Program-made: the position numbers and the translations under genes | Shown here: positions 14,384 to 23,839 of the stretch, one piece after another | How positions within the stretch are numbered: the stretch's first letter is position 1 | Layout: every line of letters begins with the position of its first letter | Notes under the pieces: model-generated | What the model saw: the letters and a program-made list of their open reading frames with translations, nothing else | Database searches by the model: none | Told to the model about the DNA's origin: nothing | Assembly: GCA_900556025.1 (NCBI GenBank) | Contig: USNG01000023.1 | Span: 1 to 27,828, forward strand | Direction: 5' to 3' | DNA: 27,828 nt | From: an uncultured Mycoplasmatota bacterium | GTDB lineage: Bacteria; Bacillota_I; Bacilli_A; RF39; UBA660

Positions 14384-16180
14384 TTAAACTTCAGTTATTT
14401 TTAATGGAGCATTTATTTTATCTGCACTTACAAACCAATTATTACCTATTTGAGCATTTGATGATGTTGGTGTTGGATCTGGTTTATCTATTTTTGCAAA
14501 TGTTGGTATATTAAATGCATTTCCAAAGCATAAAGCACATCCAGGACTTAATGATTTTAGCTTTTCTACATCATTATCTGATATACTGTGTGATATAGCT
14601 TTTACTATTTTTAAATCATCAGGATGGAACATTCTTAATACAATATAATTTGAACATTGACTTAAACTTGTTGTAGATAATTCACTTGGTCTTTGAGTTA
14701 TAAAGCCTAATATAACGCCGTATTTTCTACCTTCTTTAGTTATTCTATCAAAGATATTATACCCAAGTACGGCTGTATCACTATCTGCTTGTACATATCT
14801 ATGCGCTTCTTCTAATAATATTTGAATTGAATAATTTCCATTATCATTTAATGCAATTGCATAATCTAAGAATAATTTAGAATATATTTTTGTTAATGCT
14901 TTAGCAAATCTTTCATCTACATAGTTTAGATTTAAGTTTATTATTTGAACTTTTTCTCCATTCTTGTTTGTGAAAAGTCTTTTAACATATTCTTTTTTAT
15001 CTATGTATTCTTCCATTTCAAAGTATCTTCCATAGTCGCCATTTATAATTGAATCTAATCTGACTTTTAATACATTATTTATGTCATATACTCTATCACT
15101 TTTTAGAATACCTTCACTTATAAGAGCAAATTCAAATGCACTATATAAATCTTTTAAATTGTACCTTTTAGGCTTCATTTCCCTATTTAATTTCAAATCA
15201 TCATTAACGAAGTTTTCCATGAATTCTATAACTAGTTGCATAGTATTCATTTTACCAGTTTGATCTAGATTTAAACATTGTCTTAATGTTCTTGTATATC
15301 CTGGTTGAACTATTTCACTATCTAAATTTATGTCATTAGTACGAAATGCTGATAAAACTGCTACTACTTGATCTCTTATTTGAGCAGATGTTTTACCACT
15401 TGTTAATATATCTAATACTGCTTTAGCAATAATATTGTTTTTGTAAGCTATTACTTTTGATTCTTCTTCTGTAAATAAATAAACATATTTTAGTGCTTTT
15501 TCAATTATCGTTAATTGAGCTGGATTATCTATGCCAAGTAATAATGCTATATCATCTACTTCTAAAAAATATGGTGGTATTTTAACAATTTCACTTGTAG
15601 TTGTATGAATGTTTGTTGTGTATGTTTTACATCTACAATAAGGTGTTTGATTGATTCTATCTAAGGCTGTATGATATTCTCCATAAACATCAAATAAAAC
15701 TATATTTGAATTGATAGGTATATATTTTTGTTTATAAAAAATATTTTGAAGTATTCTAGCGACAGTGCAGCTCTTACCACTACCAGTATTACCTATTATT
15801 GCAAAGTGATTTGAAAATAAATCATTAATATTAGCTGAAACATTAAATCCCTCATAAATGACACTTTTTCCAACATATAAACTGTCTTTTGAATCTACTA
15901 GTTGTTCTCCAAGTAATTCAAATACTTCTTCTTTATTTACTATTCTAATTGTCGCATTATAGCTAGGTTTGTGACTAACTCCTGATAAGAATTTATTATT
16001 AATAAATTCTCCGACTAAAATACACTCAATTACATCTTTACTTATTTTGGTAACTTCTGCAGCTATTTTGTGCTTATCTTCAAATACAACATGTGCACCT
16101 GATAGATTTGCTTCTACTCTTTTTGATAAGTTTTCTATTTTTATAGTAAAATCTTCTATTGATATAATCTTTCCAAACAT
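14384..16180 (-). CDS. HerA-like hexameric ATPase (FtsK/HerA superfamily)
   Basis: The 598-residue ATPase has a HAS-type beta-barrel at about residues 1-100. The ATPase core has Walker A GNTGSGKS (130-137), FDVYGEYH (163-170), Walker B ILLEEAH (454-460), KEGRKYG with a likely arginine finger (482-488) and TQRPSEL (495-501). A helical insertion lies at about 205-400. HerA proteins are ring DNA translocases that work with the nuclease NurA in end resection or as effectors' partners in phage defence. No NurA, SIR2 or other nuclease gene is adjacent: neighbours are a lipoprotein gene and a convergent surface-protein gene. The partner, if any, must be encoded elsewhere. AAGGGAG precedes ATG 16180 and an extended -10 lies upstream. 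Confidence 0.88.
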   Translation of the reverse strand: MFGKIISIEDFTIKIENLSKRVEANLSGAHVVFEDKHKIAAEVTKISKDVIECILVGEFINNKFLSGVSHKPSYNATIRIVNKEEVFELLGEQLVDSKDSLYVGKSVIYEGFNVSANINDLFSNHFAIIGNTGSGKSCTVARILQNIFYKQKYIPINSNIVLFDVYGEYHTALDRINQTPYCRCKTYTTNIHTTTSEIVKIPPYFLEVDDIALLLGIDNPAQLTIIEKALKYVYLFTEEESKVIAYKNNIIAKAVLDILTSGKTSAQIRDQVVAVLSAFRTNDINLDSEIVQPGYTRTLRQCLNLDQTGKMNTMQLVIEFMENFVNDDLKLNREMKPKRYNLKDLYSAFEFALISEGILKSDRVYDINNVLKVRLDSIINGDYGRYFEMEEYIDKKEYVKRLFTNKNGEKVQIINLNLNYVDERFAKALTKIYSKLFLDYAIALNDNGNYSIQILLEEAHRYVQADSDTAVLGYNIFDRITKEGRKYGVILGFITQRPSELSTTSLSQCSNYIVLRMFHPDDLKIVKAISHSISDNDVEKLKSLSPGCALCFGNAFNIPTFAKIDKPDPTPTSSNAQIGNNWFVSADKINAPLKITEV

Positions 16181-16210
16181 ATTTCATGCTCCCTTATTAT
16201 TCTATTAATA

Positions 16211-16219
16211 ATTATAACA
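16211..16219 (-). promoter_or_regulatory. Extended -10 promoter of the HerA-like gene
   Basis: TGT-TATAAT, with TTGTTT (16235-16240) 18 bp upstream of TATAAT as a weak -35. The -35 lies in the T-run of the preceding terminator. Confidence 0.6.
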
Positions 16220-16231
16220 TATTGAGAGATT

Positions 16232-16261
16232 AAAAAACAACCATATAGAATTATATGATTG
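16232..16261 (-). terminator. Terminator of the lipoprotein gene
   Basis: A 10-bp stem with one G-U pair (16238-16247 with 16252-16261) and a 4-nt loop is followed by TTTTTT on the minus strand, 12 bp past the stop codon. Confidence 0.75.
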
Positions 16262-16273
16262 CTTAATTTTTAT

Positions 16274-18175
16274 TTATTGAACTATGTTTTGCTCTTCAGT
16301 TTGAACTGGTGCTTCAACTACTGGTGTTTCAACTGTTGGTATAGGTGTAACTGGTGTTACTACTGGTTCTACAGGAGCAACTGGTGTAACTTCGGAAATT
16401 ATTGGTTGAACAGGTTCAGTTACGTTTACTTCAGAAATAGGTGCTGTTGGCACTACTTGATCAACTGGTGCTGCCTCTATTACTGGAGTTTCTTCCATAG
16501 CAGGTGTTGGTTCCATTACTGGAGCTGGTGTTTCAACTGCTGGTTCAGGAATAACCTCTGGAGTTGGTGCAGCAACTGATGTTGGCTCAGCAATTGGTGT
16601 TGTTTCTATTACAGGTACTGGTTCAGTAACTGGAGCAGCCGTCTCAACAACGGGTTCTGGAGTAACATTTGTTTCAATCATTGGCTCTACTGCTGGAGTT
16701 TCAACTGTTGGTACCTCTGGAGTTACCACTTCAGTTACAGGTGTATCTATAACTGGTGACTCAACTATAGGAGCAGAAACATCATTAACAACAGGCGCTA
16801 CTGGTGTTACAACTTCAGATTGACTAGGTTTCTCTGTTAATCCTACTACACTATTTATTGAATCATTTACTTCATTTGAAACAATTGGTTCAGTTCCTGC
16901 AACATTTGTATTTTCAGGTTGTACTTGAACATTATTTATTTCATTATTATTTTCTACATTATTAATAGGCTCTGTTTTATCTTTTTTAGATTTTTTTGAT
17001 TTTACTATTAACAAAATAACAATAATTAAAACTACTACTATAACTCCTACTCCTATAAGAATGTTAGTTATATTATAAATATAAAATTCAAATTTAATAT
17101 TTTCGTTTTCTTTTAGAGTTGTTAGATCCCATGTTAAAGTTTTATCTTCATTTGATTTTTGTGTTGCATTTGAGCTAACAGCTTTATATGGAAGATTAAC
17201 TATGTATTTTAAATCCATAGAACTCATCATAGCATTCATCATTGAATCTTCAAAACCACTATTATCATTTTCTTTTGTTGCTGCTTGTAATGATTGATAT
17301 ACTGGAGTGAATGCAAAAGGTACTTCTTTAGTAGTTGCAGTAGCTACTGTGTACTTTGTAACTTTTACATTTGAATTAACTTTAATTGCATCTGTATTTA
17401 TATCATTTATCTTAATATCTGTTCCTTTTTTCTCATAAATATATGAGTCATTCCAAACACAAATATATGTTATTTTTCCAGTTTTATCTAGCTTAACAAT
17501 ATAATTACTTGTAGTACTTACACCTGTTTCATTAGGAGTTGTACAAGCGTTTTTGCTGCAATAAGTTTTAGCTGTTGCTGTAGTTAATGAATCACTGGCA
17601 AATTTTGTTAATGCTTGTCTATAAATACTTTCTACGTCTGTTTTGAAAGTATCGTATTTACTACTGCCTAGTGAACCTATTGAAGTGGCTGGAGAGGATT
17701 GAATATCATATGATGTATCATCATCCATATCTGTATCAAAATCTGTATCACTCATTCCACTATCATTTTGATCAAATTTAAAGTTAGCTGTATATGTATT
17801 TTTTAATAAACCTTTTTTTACTTTAAATATATTTTCTAACTTCTCACTTTTATCTGCGATTTTTGATAAACTAAATTCTGTATCATTATCTGTACTAACA
17901 TCATCTATATTATCAAAACTGATAGTTAATTTAATACCAGTATATTTGTCATCTTTATAATCTTCAGCTTTAAATCCTTTAGATTCTAACTCTTTCTTTT
18001 CTTCATCAGATAACATTTGTTGATCATTAATCAATGTAGATGTCATTCCATATATTACTGAATAATCCATTGATTTGTCATTTTTAATATCCATTGTAGT
18101 ATTAAACTTTACGCAGCCAGAAAGTCCTAATAATACAAGAGAAGATATTAAAAGTTTTTTAAATTTGTTTTTCAT
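16274..18175 (-). CDS. Lipoprotein with transmembrane helix and Pro/Val/Thr/Glu-rich tail
   Basis: The 633-residue protein begins with a lipoprotein signal (lipobox LSGC, Cys21), then VKFNTTMDIKNDKSMDYSV, reminiscent of LppM-type lipoprotein domains. The extracellular part runs to about residue 365 and contains an acidic patch (140-155) and Cys206/Cys211. A transmembrane helix at 371-391 is followed by the Lys-rich stretch VKSKKSKKDK. The tail from about 400 to the end is low-complexity, built from Pro, Val, Thr, Glu and Ala in runs such as TPVAPVV and EPVPVIETTPIAEP. With Cys21 outside, this tail would be cytoplasmic. AAGGAG precedes the ATG. Function is unknown; the tail could be a flexible linker or a binding platform. 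A+T content falls in the tail, matching its Pro/Ala/Val content. Confidence 0.85.
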   Translation of the reverse strand: MKNKFKKLLISSLVLLGLSGCVKFNTTMDIKNDKSMDYSVIYGMTSTLINDQQMLSDEEKKELESKGFKAEDYKDDKYTGIKLTISFDNIDDVSTDNDTEFSLSKIADKSEKLENIFKVKKGLLKNTYTANFKFDQNDSGMSDTDFDTDMDDDTSYDIQSSPATSIGSLGSSKYDTFKTDVESIYRQALTKFASDSLTTATAKTYCSKNACTTPNETGVSTTSNYIVKLDKTGKITYICVWNDSYIYEKKGTDIKINDINTDAIKVNSNVKVTKYTVATATTKEVPFAFTPVYQSLQAATKENDNSGFEDSMMNAMMSSMDLKYIVNLPYKAVSSNATQKSNEDKTLTWDLTTLKENENIKFEFYIYNITNILIGVGVIVVVLIIVILLIVKSKKSKKDKTEPINNVENNNEINNVQVQPENTNVAGTEPIVSNEVNDSINSVVGLTEKPSQSEVVTPVAPVVNDVSAPIVESPVIDTPVTEVVTPEVPTVETPAVEPMIETNVTPEPVVETAAPVTEPVPVIETTPIAEPTSVAAPTPEVIPEPAVETPAPVMEPTPAMEETPVIEAAPVDQVVPTAPISEVNVTEPVQPIISEVTPVAPVEPVVTPVTPIPTVETPVVEAPVQTEEQNIVQ

Positions 18176-18194
18176 TTCTTTTCTCCTTCTATTA

Positions 18195-18213
18195 TGCTAT
18201 AGTAAGTATAGCA
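18195..18213 (-). promoter_or_regulatory. Extended -10 promoter with overlapping inverted repeat
   Basis: TGC-TATACT (18205-18213) is the likely promoter of the lipoprotein gene, about 30 bp before its start. TGCTATA (18195-18201) and TATAGCA (18207-18213) form a 7-bp inverted repeat over the -10 and predicted start site, a possible repressor site. Confidence 0.45.
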
Positions 18214-18246
18214 CAATAAACTACAAAAATATACATTTTTTTCATA

Positions 18247-18272
18247 AATAAAAACTCTTATTTATTAAGAGT
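18247..18272 (-). terminator. Terminator of the HD-valS operon
   Basis: A 7-bp stem ACTCTTA/TAAGAGT (18254-18260 with 18266-18272) with a 5-nt loop is followed by TTTTTAT on the minus strand, 10 bp past the valS stop. Confidence 0.75.
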
Positions 18273-18282
18273 CTTTATTTTA

Positions 18283-20805
18283 TTACTTTTTTAATATTTC
18301 TAATTTAGCTATTTCTTTTTCTAAATCTTCTCTTTCCTTATTAACAATAGCTTCTGGTGCTTTATTAACATAATTTTCATTTGATAATAGTTTTTTACGT
18401 CTTTCAATAGAAGTTTCTAATTTAGCTATTTCTTCTGCTTTTTTCTTTTCTTCTTCAAGACTATTTGATGAATTATCAAAATAAATATCAAATTTATAGT
18501 TATATAATTCTATTGTTACTTTATCATTAAATTTAGATTTTTCTACTATTTTATCATTAAGTTTCAACATATTATTTAGTAATTCATTATGATTATAATC
18601 TATTACTTCGAAATCACTAGATATTTTATTTTCTACTTTTTTGTTTCTAAATAATGTTATATATTCACTTAATTCTTCTATTTCTTTTTCTTCTTTTTTG
18701 AATACTAATTTTTTATCATATTTTGGATAGTTTTCTAACATTAATGATTCTTTATTTTTAAAGTTTAAGCTTCCATATAATTCTTCTGTTACAAAAGGCA
18801 TAAATGGATGCATCATTTTTATAATACATTCTAATACATAATGTAATGTAGATTTAGTACCATTAGATTCACTAAATTTAGACATTTCAATATATCTATC
18901 ACAAAAATCATCCCATATAAATGAATATAGTGTACTTCCAGCATTATTAAATTCATATTTATCCATAGATTTAGTTACTTTTTTGATTGTTTCATTTAAT
19001 CTTGTTAGAATCCATTTATCTGATTCATTTAAATTTTCTAGTTTGTAATCTTTTTGTTCAAAGTTTTCTAATTTCATTAATACGAATCTAGTTGCATTCC
19101 ATAATTTATTTATAAAATTCCAAGTAGAAGCTACTTTATCAGTATCAAATCTAATATCCATACCCATTGCTGATGTTGTTGTTAAGTAATATCTTAATGA
19201 GTCACAACCATATTCATCAATTAAATCCATAGGATCAATACCGTTTCCTAAAGATTTAGACATTTTTCTACCTTGTTTATCACGAATAAGTCCATGAATA
19301 ATACAATCTTTAAATGGACGACTATTCATTTGTTTTAATGATGAAAATGCCATTCTTGCTACCCAGAAGAAGATAATATCATATGCTGTTACAAGAACAT
19401 CAGTTGGGAAATATCTTTCTAAATCTTCTGTATTATTTGGCCAACCAAGTGTACTAAATGGCCATAATGCACTACTAAACCATGTATCTAATACATCTTC
19501 GTCTTGTGTCCATCCTTCTCCTGGACATTCTTTTTGTACTTTAATTTCTTCACCTTTATACCATGCTGGAATTCTGTGTCCCCACCATAATTGACGACTA
19601 ATACACCAATCATGACAATCTTCCATCCAGTGATTTAAAACTTTTTCAAATCTTTTTGGTACAAAGTTAATTTTATTGTCTCCACCTTTTTGAGCATCAA
19701 GTAAATCTTTACTCATACCACTCATATCAACAAACCATTGTTTAGAAAGATATGGTTCTACTACTGCGTCTGTTCTTTCAGAATGACCTACACTATGTAT
19801 CATTTTTTCAATGCTAATTAATAAATCTTCACTTTCTAAATCTTTAAGTAATTCTTCTCTACATTTTTCACGAGTCATGCCATTGTATTTACCAGTTTTC
19901 TCATTCATAGTAGCATCTTCATTCATAATTAGAATTCTTTCTAAATTATGTCTTTCACCTACTTCAAAATCGTTAGGGTCATGAGCTGGTGTAATTTTAA
20001 CACATCCTGTTCCAAATTCTGGATCAGCATGTTTATCTCCTATGATTGGTATTAATTTATTAACAATTGGAAGAATAACATTCTTACCTATTAAATCTTT
20101 ATATCTTTTATCTTCTGGATTAACTGCTACTGCTGTATCACCAAATAGTGTTTCAGGACGAGTAGTTGCTACATCTAAATAATCTTTTGTTCCTTCAATA
20201 AAATATTTGATGTGATAAAAAGCTCCTGGATCATTTTTATAAATAACTTCTTCATTTGATAAAGCTGTTTTAGCTACTGGATCCCAGTTAATTATCTTTT
20301 CACCACGATATATAAGCCCTTCATTATAAAGTCTAATAAATACTTCATTAACTGCATCATTTAATCCTTCGTCAAGAGTAAATCTTTCATGATTATAGTC
20401 AACTGTTAAACCAAGTGTTTCCCATTGCTTATGAATATTACTTCTATGTTCTTCAGTCCATTTCCAGCATTCTTCTAAGAAACCTTCACGTCCTAATTCA
20501 TATTTATTAATTCCATTTTCTTTAAGTCTATTAACAACTTTAGCTTCTGTTGCGATTGCTGCATGATCCATTCCTGGAAGCCATAAACAATCATATCCCT
20601 GCATCTTTTTATATCTAATAATAACATCTTGAATACTACCATTTAATGCATGACCTAAATGTAAATTTCCAGTAACATTTGGTGGAGGTATAACTATACA
20701 AAATGGTTCTTTGCTTTTATCTCCAGCATCAAAATATCCTTTTTCTTTCCAACTTTTATATTTATTTTTTTCTACTTCTTTATGATTATATTTTTTATCT
20801 AACAT
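18283..20805 (-). CDS. valS: Valine--tRNA ligase
   Basis: ValRS charges tRNA-Val in the cytoplasm. The class I signature is HLGH at residues 49-52 within [13 protein letters not shown], and KMSKS is at 514-518. The editing (CP1) domain contains [10 protein letters not shown] near 214-223 and the [14 protein letters not shown] motif near 267-280. [16 protein letters not shown] near 400-415 is a class hallmark. The C-terminal coiled-coil arm is present: an E/K-rich helix pair from about 773 to the end. Length 840 is normal for a Gram-positive ValRS. The gene starts one base after the stop of the HD gene, with AAGGGG inside that gene, so the two are translationally coupled and share the upstream Val T-box. 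Confidence 0.98.
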   Translation of the reverse strand: MLDKKYNHKEVEKNKYKSWKEKGYFDAGDKSKEPFCIVIPPPNVTGNLHLGHALNGSIQDVIIRYKKMQGYDCLWLPGMDHAAIATEAKVVNRLKENGINKYELGREGFLEECWKWTEEHRSNIHKQWETLGLTVDYNHERFTLDEGLNDAVNEVFIRLYNEGLIYRGEKIINWDPVAKTALSNEEVIYKNDPGAFYHIKYFIEGTKDYLDVATTRPETLFGDTAVAVNPEDKRYKDLIGKNVILPIVNKLIPIIGDKHADPEFGTGCVKITPAHDPNDFEVGERHNLERILIMNEDATMNEKTGKYNGMTREKCREELLKDLESEDLLISIEKMIHSVGHSERTDAVVEPYLSKQWFVDMSGMSKDLLDAQKGGDNKINFVPKRFEKVLNHWMEDCHDWCISRQLWWGHRIPAWYKGEEIKVQKECPGEGWTQDEDVLDTWFSSALWPFSTLGWPNNTEDLERYFPTDVLVTAYDIIFFWVARMAFSSLKQMNSRPFKDCIIHGLIRDKQGRKMSKSLGNGIDPMDLIDEYGCDSLRYYLTTTSAMGMDIRFDTDKVASTWNFINKLWNATRFVLMKLENFEQKDYKLENLNESDKWILTRLNETIKKVTKSMDKYEFNNAGSTLYSFIWDDFCDRYIEMSKFSESNGTKSTLHYVLECIIKMMHPFMPFVTEELYGSLNFKNKESLMLENYPKYDKKLVFKKEEKEIEELSEYITLFRNKKVENKISSDFEVIDYNHNELLNNMLKLNDKIVEKSKFNDKVTIELYNYKFDIYFDNSSNSLEEEKKKAEEIAKLETSIERRKKLLSNENYVNKAPEAIVNKEREDLEKEIAKLEILKK

Positions 20806-20806
20806 A

Positions 20807-21538
20807 TTAATTCAATTCCCCTTTCAAATATTTAATACCTTCATCTATGAATGGTTTAAACATTTTTTTGTTATTTAAGTTTTCTAAAATTCTTTCTAAA
20901 TATTCTTCATCTAAGACTCGATGTTTAGAATAGACATAATTTAAATCAAATATTAAAGCTAACATTAATACTATTTTATCATTTTTAGATTTAGTTATTT
21001 CTTTTCTTATTTCATTATGACTAAAGAATTTTTCTTTTACTTCTTCAGATATTTCTGAATCATCATCTGTTATACTTATTAGTTTATCTGTACTCATGGC
21101 ATAAATAATGTCTAATTTATCTGCGTCTCTTATTATTCTTGAATGAAGTGTTTCTCTTACTGATAAAGAAGTAGGAATTTGAAACTTATTGTGATATTTT
21201 ATTGCACTTTTAATAACATCATAATCAGACTTTTTGGCAATAAATTTATCAATCATTCCATCCTCAAATAATATTTTTACTCCTTCGTCTCCATGATCAA
21301 ATTCTTTTGTATCAGAAAATGATTTATATCTCTTCCATTGTTCAAATCTTGCTATATCATGAAGTAAAGCTATTAATGACGCTAAATCTTTTTCTTCTTC
21401 GTCTAATTCAATACTTCTTGATATTTCTTCTGCTTGATGGACGACTCTATAAGAATGATTATATTTATAAGCTATCTCTTTTATATTCATGTCATATTTC
21501 ATTGCATATTCATCAAATGCATCAAAATTTTCATTCAT
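20807..21538 (-). CDS. HD-domain phosphohydrolase
   Basis: The HD superfamily acts on nucleotides and other phosphate esters with metal ions. From ATG 21538 the protein has 243 residues. Likely metal ligands, counted from that Met, are H28 (YNHSYRV), H60-D61 in [11 protein letters not shown] and D140 in IRDADKLD; further His at 82 (FDHGDEG) and 116 (YHNK) fit the HD fold. The frame is open five codons further up to a TTG at 21553, but that TTG overlaps the GGAGG SD that serves ATG 21538. It is the first gene after the Val T-box, hence induced when tRNA-Val is uncharged. The substrate is unknown. No RelA/SpoT synthetase or TGS domain is attached. Confidence 0.88.
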   Translation of the reverse strand: MNENFDAFDEYAMKYDMNIKEIAYKYNHSYRVVHQAEEISRSIELDEEEKDLASLIALLHDIARFEQWKRYKSFSDTKEFDHGDEGVKILFEDGMIDKFIAKKSDYDVIKSAIKYHNKFQIPTSLSVRETLHSRIIRDADKLDIIYAMSTDKLISITDDDSEISEEVKEKFFSHNEIRKEITKSKNDKIVLMLALIFDLNYVYSKHRVLDEEYLERILENLNNKKMFKPFIDEGIKYLKGELN

Positions 21539-21550
21539 AATTCTTTCCTC

Positions 21551-21766
21551 CAAAATAAAAAGGCAATACCAAAGGACGATTATATCGTGGTACCACCTTA
21601 TTTAAAACTCTATTTATTTAACGCATAATTACGTAACATCTTACTTATATTTCTGATGTTAAACTCACAAGCTACCTTCATTTAATTCATTTAAGAAAAG
21701 CTTTCACCCGATGACTTTTCATCTCTAATAAACTACTTAAATTACTCCTCTTGGTCTTTGTTTATA
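21551..21766 (-). promoter_or_regulatory. T-box leader, valine-specific (GUA specifier)
   Basis: The minus-strand leader carries the T-box core AAGGTGGTACCACG (21586-21599). In the terminator form AAGGTGGTACC pairs with GGTATTGCCTT (21560-21570) over 11 bp with three G-U pairs, followed by TTTTTATTTT. Stem I shows AGAGAT and the distal-loop motif GGGTGAAAGC (21700-21709). The specifier is GUA (21673-21675) in AAGGTAGC, a Val codon; the UGGU bulge fits the ACCA end of tRNA-Val. It controls the HD gene and valS: uncharged tRNA-Val would stabilise the antiterminator. Confidence 0.93.
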
Positions 21767-21772
21767 GTTAAG

Positions 21773-21801
21773 AGTATACAATAATTAATTTTAATTGTCA
21801 A
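21773..21801 (-). promoter_or_regulatory. Promoter of the T-box operon
   Basis: Perfect TTGACA (21796-21801), a 17-bp spacer and TATACT (21773-21778). It begins 8 bp after the cysS stop codon, with no clear cysS terminator in between, so cysS transcripts may read into the T-box leader. Confidence 0.85.
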
Positions 21802-21808
21802 TTATAAG

Positions 21809-23209
21809 TTATGCTCTTTTATATTTTGTTCCTTCTCTAGTATCAAGTAATTCTATACCTTTTTCAAGTAATTCATTTCTGATAGCATCTGCTTTATCAA
21901 ATTCTTTATTTTTCTTGTGTTCCTTTCTTTCTTCTATTTTAGATTCGATATATTTAATTTCTTCTTCACTAAATTCATTTATTTCTTCTTTTTTAGTTAA
22001 ATCTAAAGCTAAAACATTATCAAAGTCTTCAATTAATTTAAATTTAGTTATATCATTAACATTTTCATCTTTAAGTAAATCATAAACTAATGTTAAAGCA
22101 TTTGATGTATTTAAGTCATCTTCTAAATAATCAGTAAATTTACGTTTATATTCATCGAATTTATCTTGTTCAATATTACCTTCTTGACTTAAAGATAATA
22201 CTTTACTTTTTAATTTTTTATATGCAGTTTGTGCTCCATCTAATGCAGGATATGTAAACACTAATTGTTTTCTATAGTGACTTGAAAGGCAGAAATATCT
22301 AAATGATAATGGATCATATCCTTGTTCTTTTAAAACAGTTACGCTTAATACAGCACCTTTACTTTTTGACATTTTTCCTGTGTCATCATTTAAATGTTCA
22401 TTATGGAACCAATATTTACACCATTTATGTCCTAAATATCCTTCACTTTGAGCTATTTCATTTGTATGATGTGGGAAAATATTATCAACTCCACCTGTGT
22501 GAATGTCTAAATATTCTCCTAAATATCTTAAGTTAATACCAGTACATTCAATATGCCATCCAGGGTATCCATATCCCCAAGGTGAATCCCATTTTAATTC
22601 TTGACTTTCAAATTTTGATTTAGTAAACCAAAGTACAAAGTCTGCTTGATTTCTCTTGTTATCGTCTTCTTCTACGCCTTCTCTTACACCTACTACCATA
22701 TCATCTTCTTTATGGTTAGTAAGTACGTAATAATCATCTAACTTAGAAGTATCAAAATAAACATTTCCACCAGCTATATATGCATAATCTTTTTCAAGTA
22801 ATTTAGTTATTATTTTTATATACATATCAATATTATCAGTTGCTTTTGATACGATATCTGGTCTTCTACAATTAACTAAATCAAAATCTTTAAAGAATGC
22901 ATCTGTATAAAAAGCTGCTATATCTAAAACTGATTTATGTTCTTTTTGAGCACTTGCTACCATTTTATCAACACCAGAGTCTGAATCACTTGATAAGTGT
23001 CCTACATCTGTAATATTCATTGCTCTTTTAACATTGTATCCAATGTATCTTAATGTTCTGTCTAAAATATCATTTCCAATATAATTTCTCATATTTCCTA
23101 TATGAGCATAATGATAAACTGTTGGTCCACAAGAATAAAATTTTACTTCTTTACTATCCCATGGTATAAATTCTTCTACTTTTCTTGTTAATGTATTATA
23201 TATTTTCAT
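21809..23209 (-). CDS. cysS: Cysteine--tRNA ligase
   Basis: CysRS charges tRNA-Cys. The class I signature reads HIGN at 36-39 in [11 protein letters not shown], and KMSKS is at 279-283. The zinc ligands match the family: C27, C222, H247 and E251, with the same spacing between the last three as in E. coli (C209, H234, E238). The length of 466 is normal. It starts at ATG 23209 with AAGAGGA upstream. The usual Gram-positive neighbours (cysE, mrnC) are absent. Instead of a T-box, its 218-bp upstream region from 23210 to 23427 holds a Cys-rich mini-ORF and a hairpin with terminator features, so expression probably responds to cysteine supply by leader-peptide attenuation. Confidence 0.98.
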   Translation of the reverse strand: MKIYNTLTRKVEEFIPWDSKEVKFYSCGPTVYHYAHIGNMRNYIGNDILDRTLRYIGYNVKRAMNITDVGHLSSDSDSGVDKMVASAQKEHKSVLDIAAFYTDAFFKDFDLVNCRRPDIVSKATDNIDMYIKIITKLLEKDYAYIAGGNVYFDTSKLDDYYVLTNHKEDDMVVGVREGVEEDDNKRNQADFVLWFTKSKFESQELKWDSPWGYGYPGWHIECTGINLRYLGEYLDIHTGGVDNIFPHHTNEIAQSEGYLGHKWCKYWFHNEHLNDDTGKMSKSKGAVLSVTVLKEQGYDPLSFRYFCLSSHYRKQLVFTYPALDGAQTAYKKLKSKVLSLSQEGNIEQDKFDEYKRKFTDYLEDDLNTSNALTLVYDLLKDENVNDITKFKLIEDFDNVLALDLTKKEEINEFSEEEIKYIESKIEERKEHKKNKEFDKADAIRNELLEKGIELLDTREGTKYKRA

Positions 23210-23237
23210 AAATATCCTCTTTTCTTTATATTAAAGT

Positions 23238-23270
23238 ATATTAAAATGGCTATTTGTGAATAGCCATTTT
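23238..23270 (-). terminator. Attenuator-type hairpin before cysS
   Basis: A perfect 12-bp stem (23243-23254 with 23259-23270) with a 4-nt loop lies 33 bp before the cysS start. On the minus strand its G+C core is followed by TTTTAATAT, a moderate T-run. A second hairpin (AACTCTT/AAGAGTT, 23304-23310 with 23318-23324) lies between it and the leader ORF. On the plus strand the T-run is longer, but no plus-strand gene uses it. Confidence 0.7.
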
Positions 23271-23340
23271 TTATATTTTATTTAATTTTATTTAAAATAA
23301 TTTAACTCTTTTATATTAAGAGTTTAGACTTTTTCACTTA

Positions 23341-23427
23341 CTAATTTATTACATTATAAAATTTTACTTCTTTACAAAGTAAACAATTGATACATCGACA
23401 AGTACACATTATATGTAATCTTTCCAT
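23341..23427 (-). CDS. Cys-rich leader peptide upstream of cysS
   Basis: This 28-residue ORF has a strong SD (AAAGGAG, 23434-23440) six nt before its ATG. It reads M-E-R-L-H-I-M and then CTCRCINCLLC, five Cys in eleven codons, and ends F-Y-N-V-I-N before TAG. It lies 131 bp upstream of cysS on the same strand, followed by two hairpins, the second with terminator character. A third small hairpin (7-bp stem, 23363-23369 with 23377-23383) overlaps the last Cys codon. The layout is that of an attenuation leader in which ribosomes stall at Cys codons when Cys-tRNA is scarce. A metal-binding small protein is the alternative. I could not find an unambiguous antiterminator pairing by eye. Confidence 0.72.
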   Translation of the reverse strand: MERLHIMCTCRCINCLLCKEVKFYNVIN

Positions 23428-23447
23428 AGTAATCTCCTTTTATAGAT

Positions 23448-23479
23448 AATATACTAGCATAAAAAAAAGTAACTGTCAA
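23448..23479 (-). promoter_or_regulatory. Promoter of the cysS leader
   Basis: TTGACA (23474-23479) lies in the terminator hairpin of the rbfA operon. The -10 is either TATATT (23448-23453, 20-bp spacer) or TAGTAT (23451-23456, 17-bp spacer). Transcription would start close to the SD of the leader ORF. Confidence 0.5.
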
Positions 23480-23493
23480 ATTACAGTTACTTT
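23461..23493 (-). terminator. Terminator of the rimP-rbfA operon
   Basis: A perfect 11-bp stem (23466-23476 with 23483-23493) with a 6-nt loop is followed by T8 on the minus strand, just past the rbfA stop. Confidence 0.9.
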
Positions 23494-23497
23494 AGAA

Positions 23498-23839
23498 TTA
23501 GTTTTCTTCGTTATGAAGTTCTTCTATTATTTTTTCGATTTTTGCTCCATATTCAATTGATTCATCAAATATAAATCTTAATTCTGGAGTATGTCTTATT
23601 TCTAAACGTTCTGCTAACATGCTTCTAAAAAATCCAGCAGCATTGTTTAAATCTTTTTCTACTTTTTCTCTATTATCAGTAGTAGTGAAATATATTTTTG
23701 CAAAACTTAAGTCATTTGTTACTTCTACATCAGTTATTGTTACATTTTTAAAATCTTCATCTTTTGCTTCTAATAATAATATATTTCCTAGTTCTCTTTG
23801 CATATCAGAAGCTACTCTTTCACCTTTTAAGTTACGCAT
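23498..23839 (-). CDS. rbfA: 30S ribosome-binding factor A
   Basis: RbfA binds the 30S subunit and helps mature the 5' end of 16S rRNA. The 113-residue protein has the KH-like fold sequence: ERVASDMQRELGNILL at the start, VTITDVEVTNDLSFAKIYF in the middle and RLEIRHTPELRFIFDES near the end, all typical of the family. Its ATG overlaps the infB stop in TAATG, so translation is coupled. It is the last gene of the operon. Confidence 0.97.
   Translation of the reverse strand: MRNLKGERVASDMQRELGNILLLEAKDEDFKNVTITDVEVTNDLSFAKIYFTTTDNREKVEKDLNNAAGFFRSMLAERLEIRHTPELRFIFDESIEYGAKIEKIIEELHNEEN

Noticed and set aside
16259..16579. Plus-strand ORF rich in Trp, Cys and Tyr
   Set aside because: It is the reverse complement of the Pro/Val/Thr/Glu-rich tail of the lipoprotein gene; the odd composition follows from that repeat, and no SD or promoter supports it.
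23210..23497. T-box riboswitch for cysS
   Set aside because: No GGTGGTACC core, no Stem I motifs; a Cys-rich ORF and simple hairpins are present instead.
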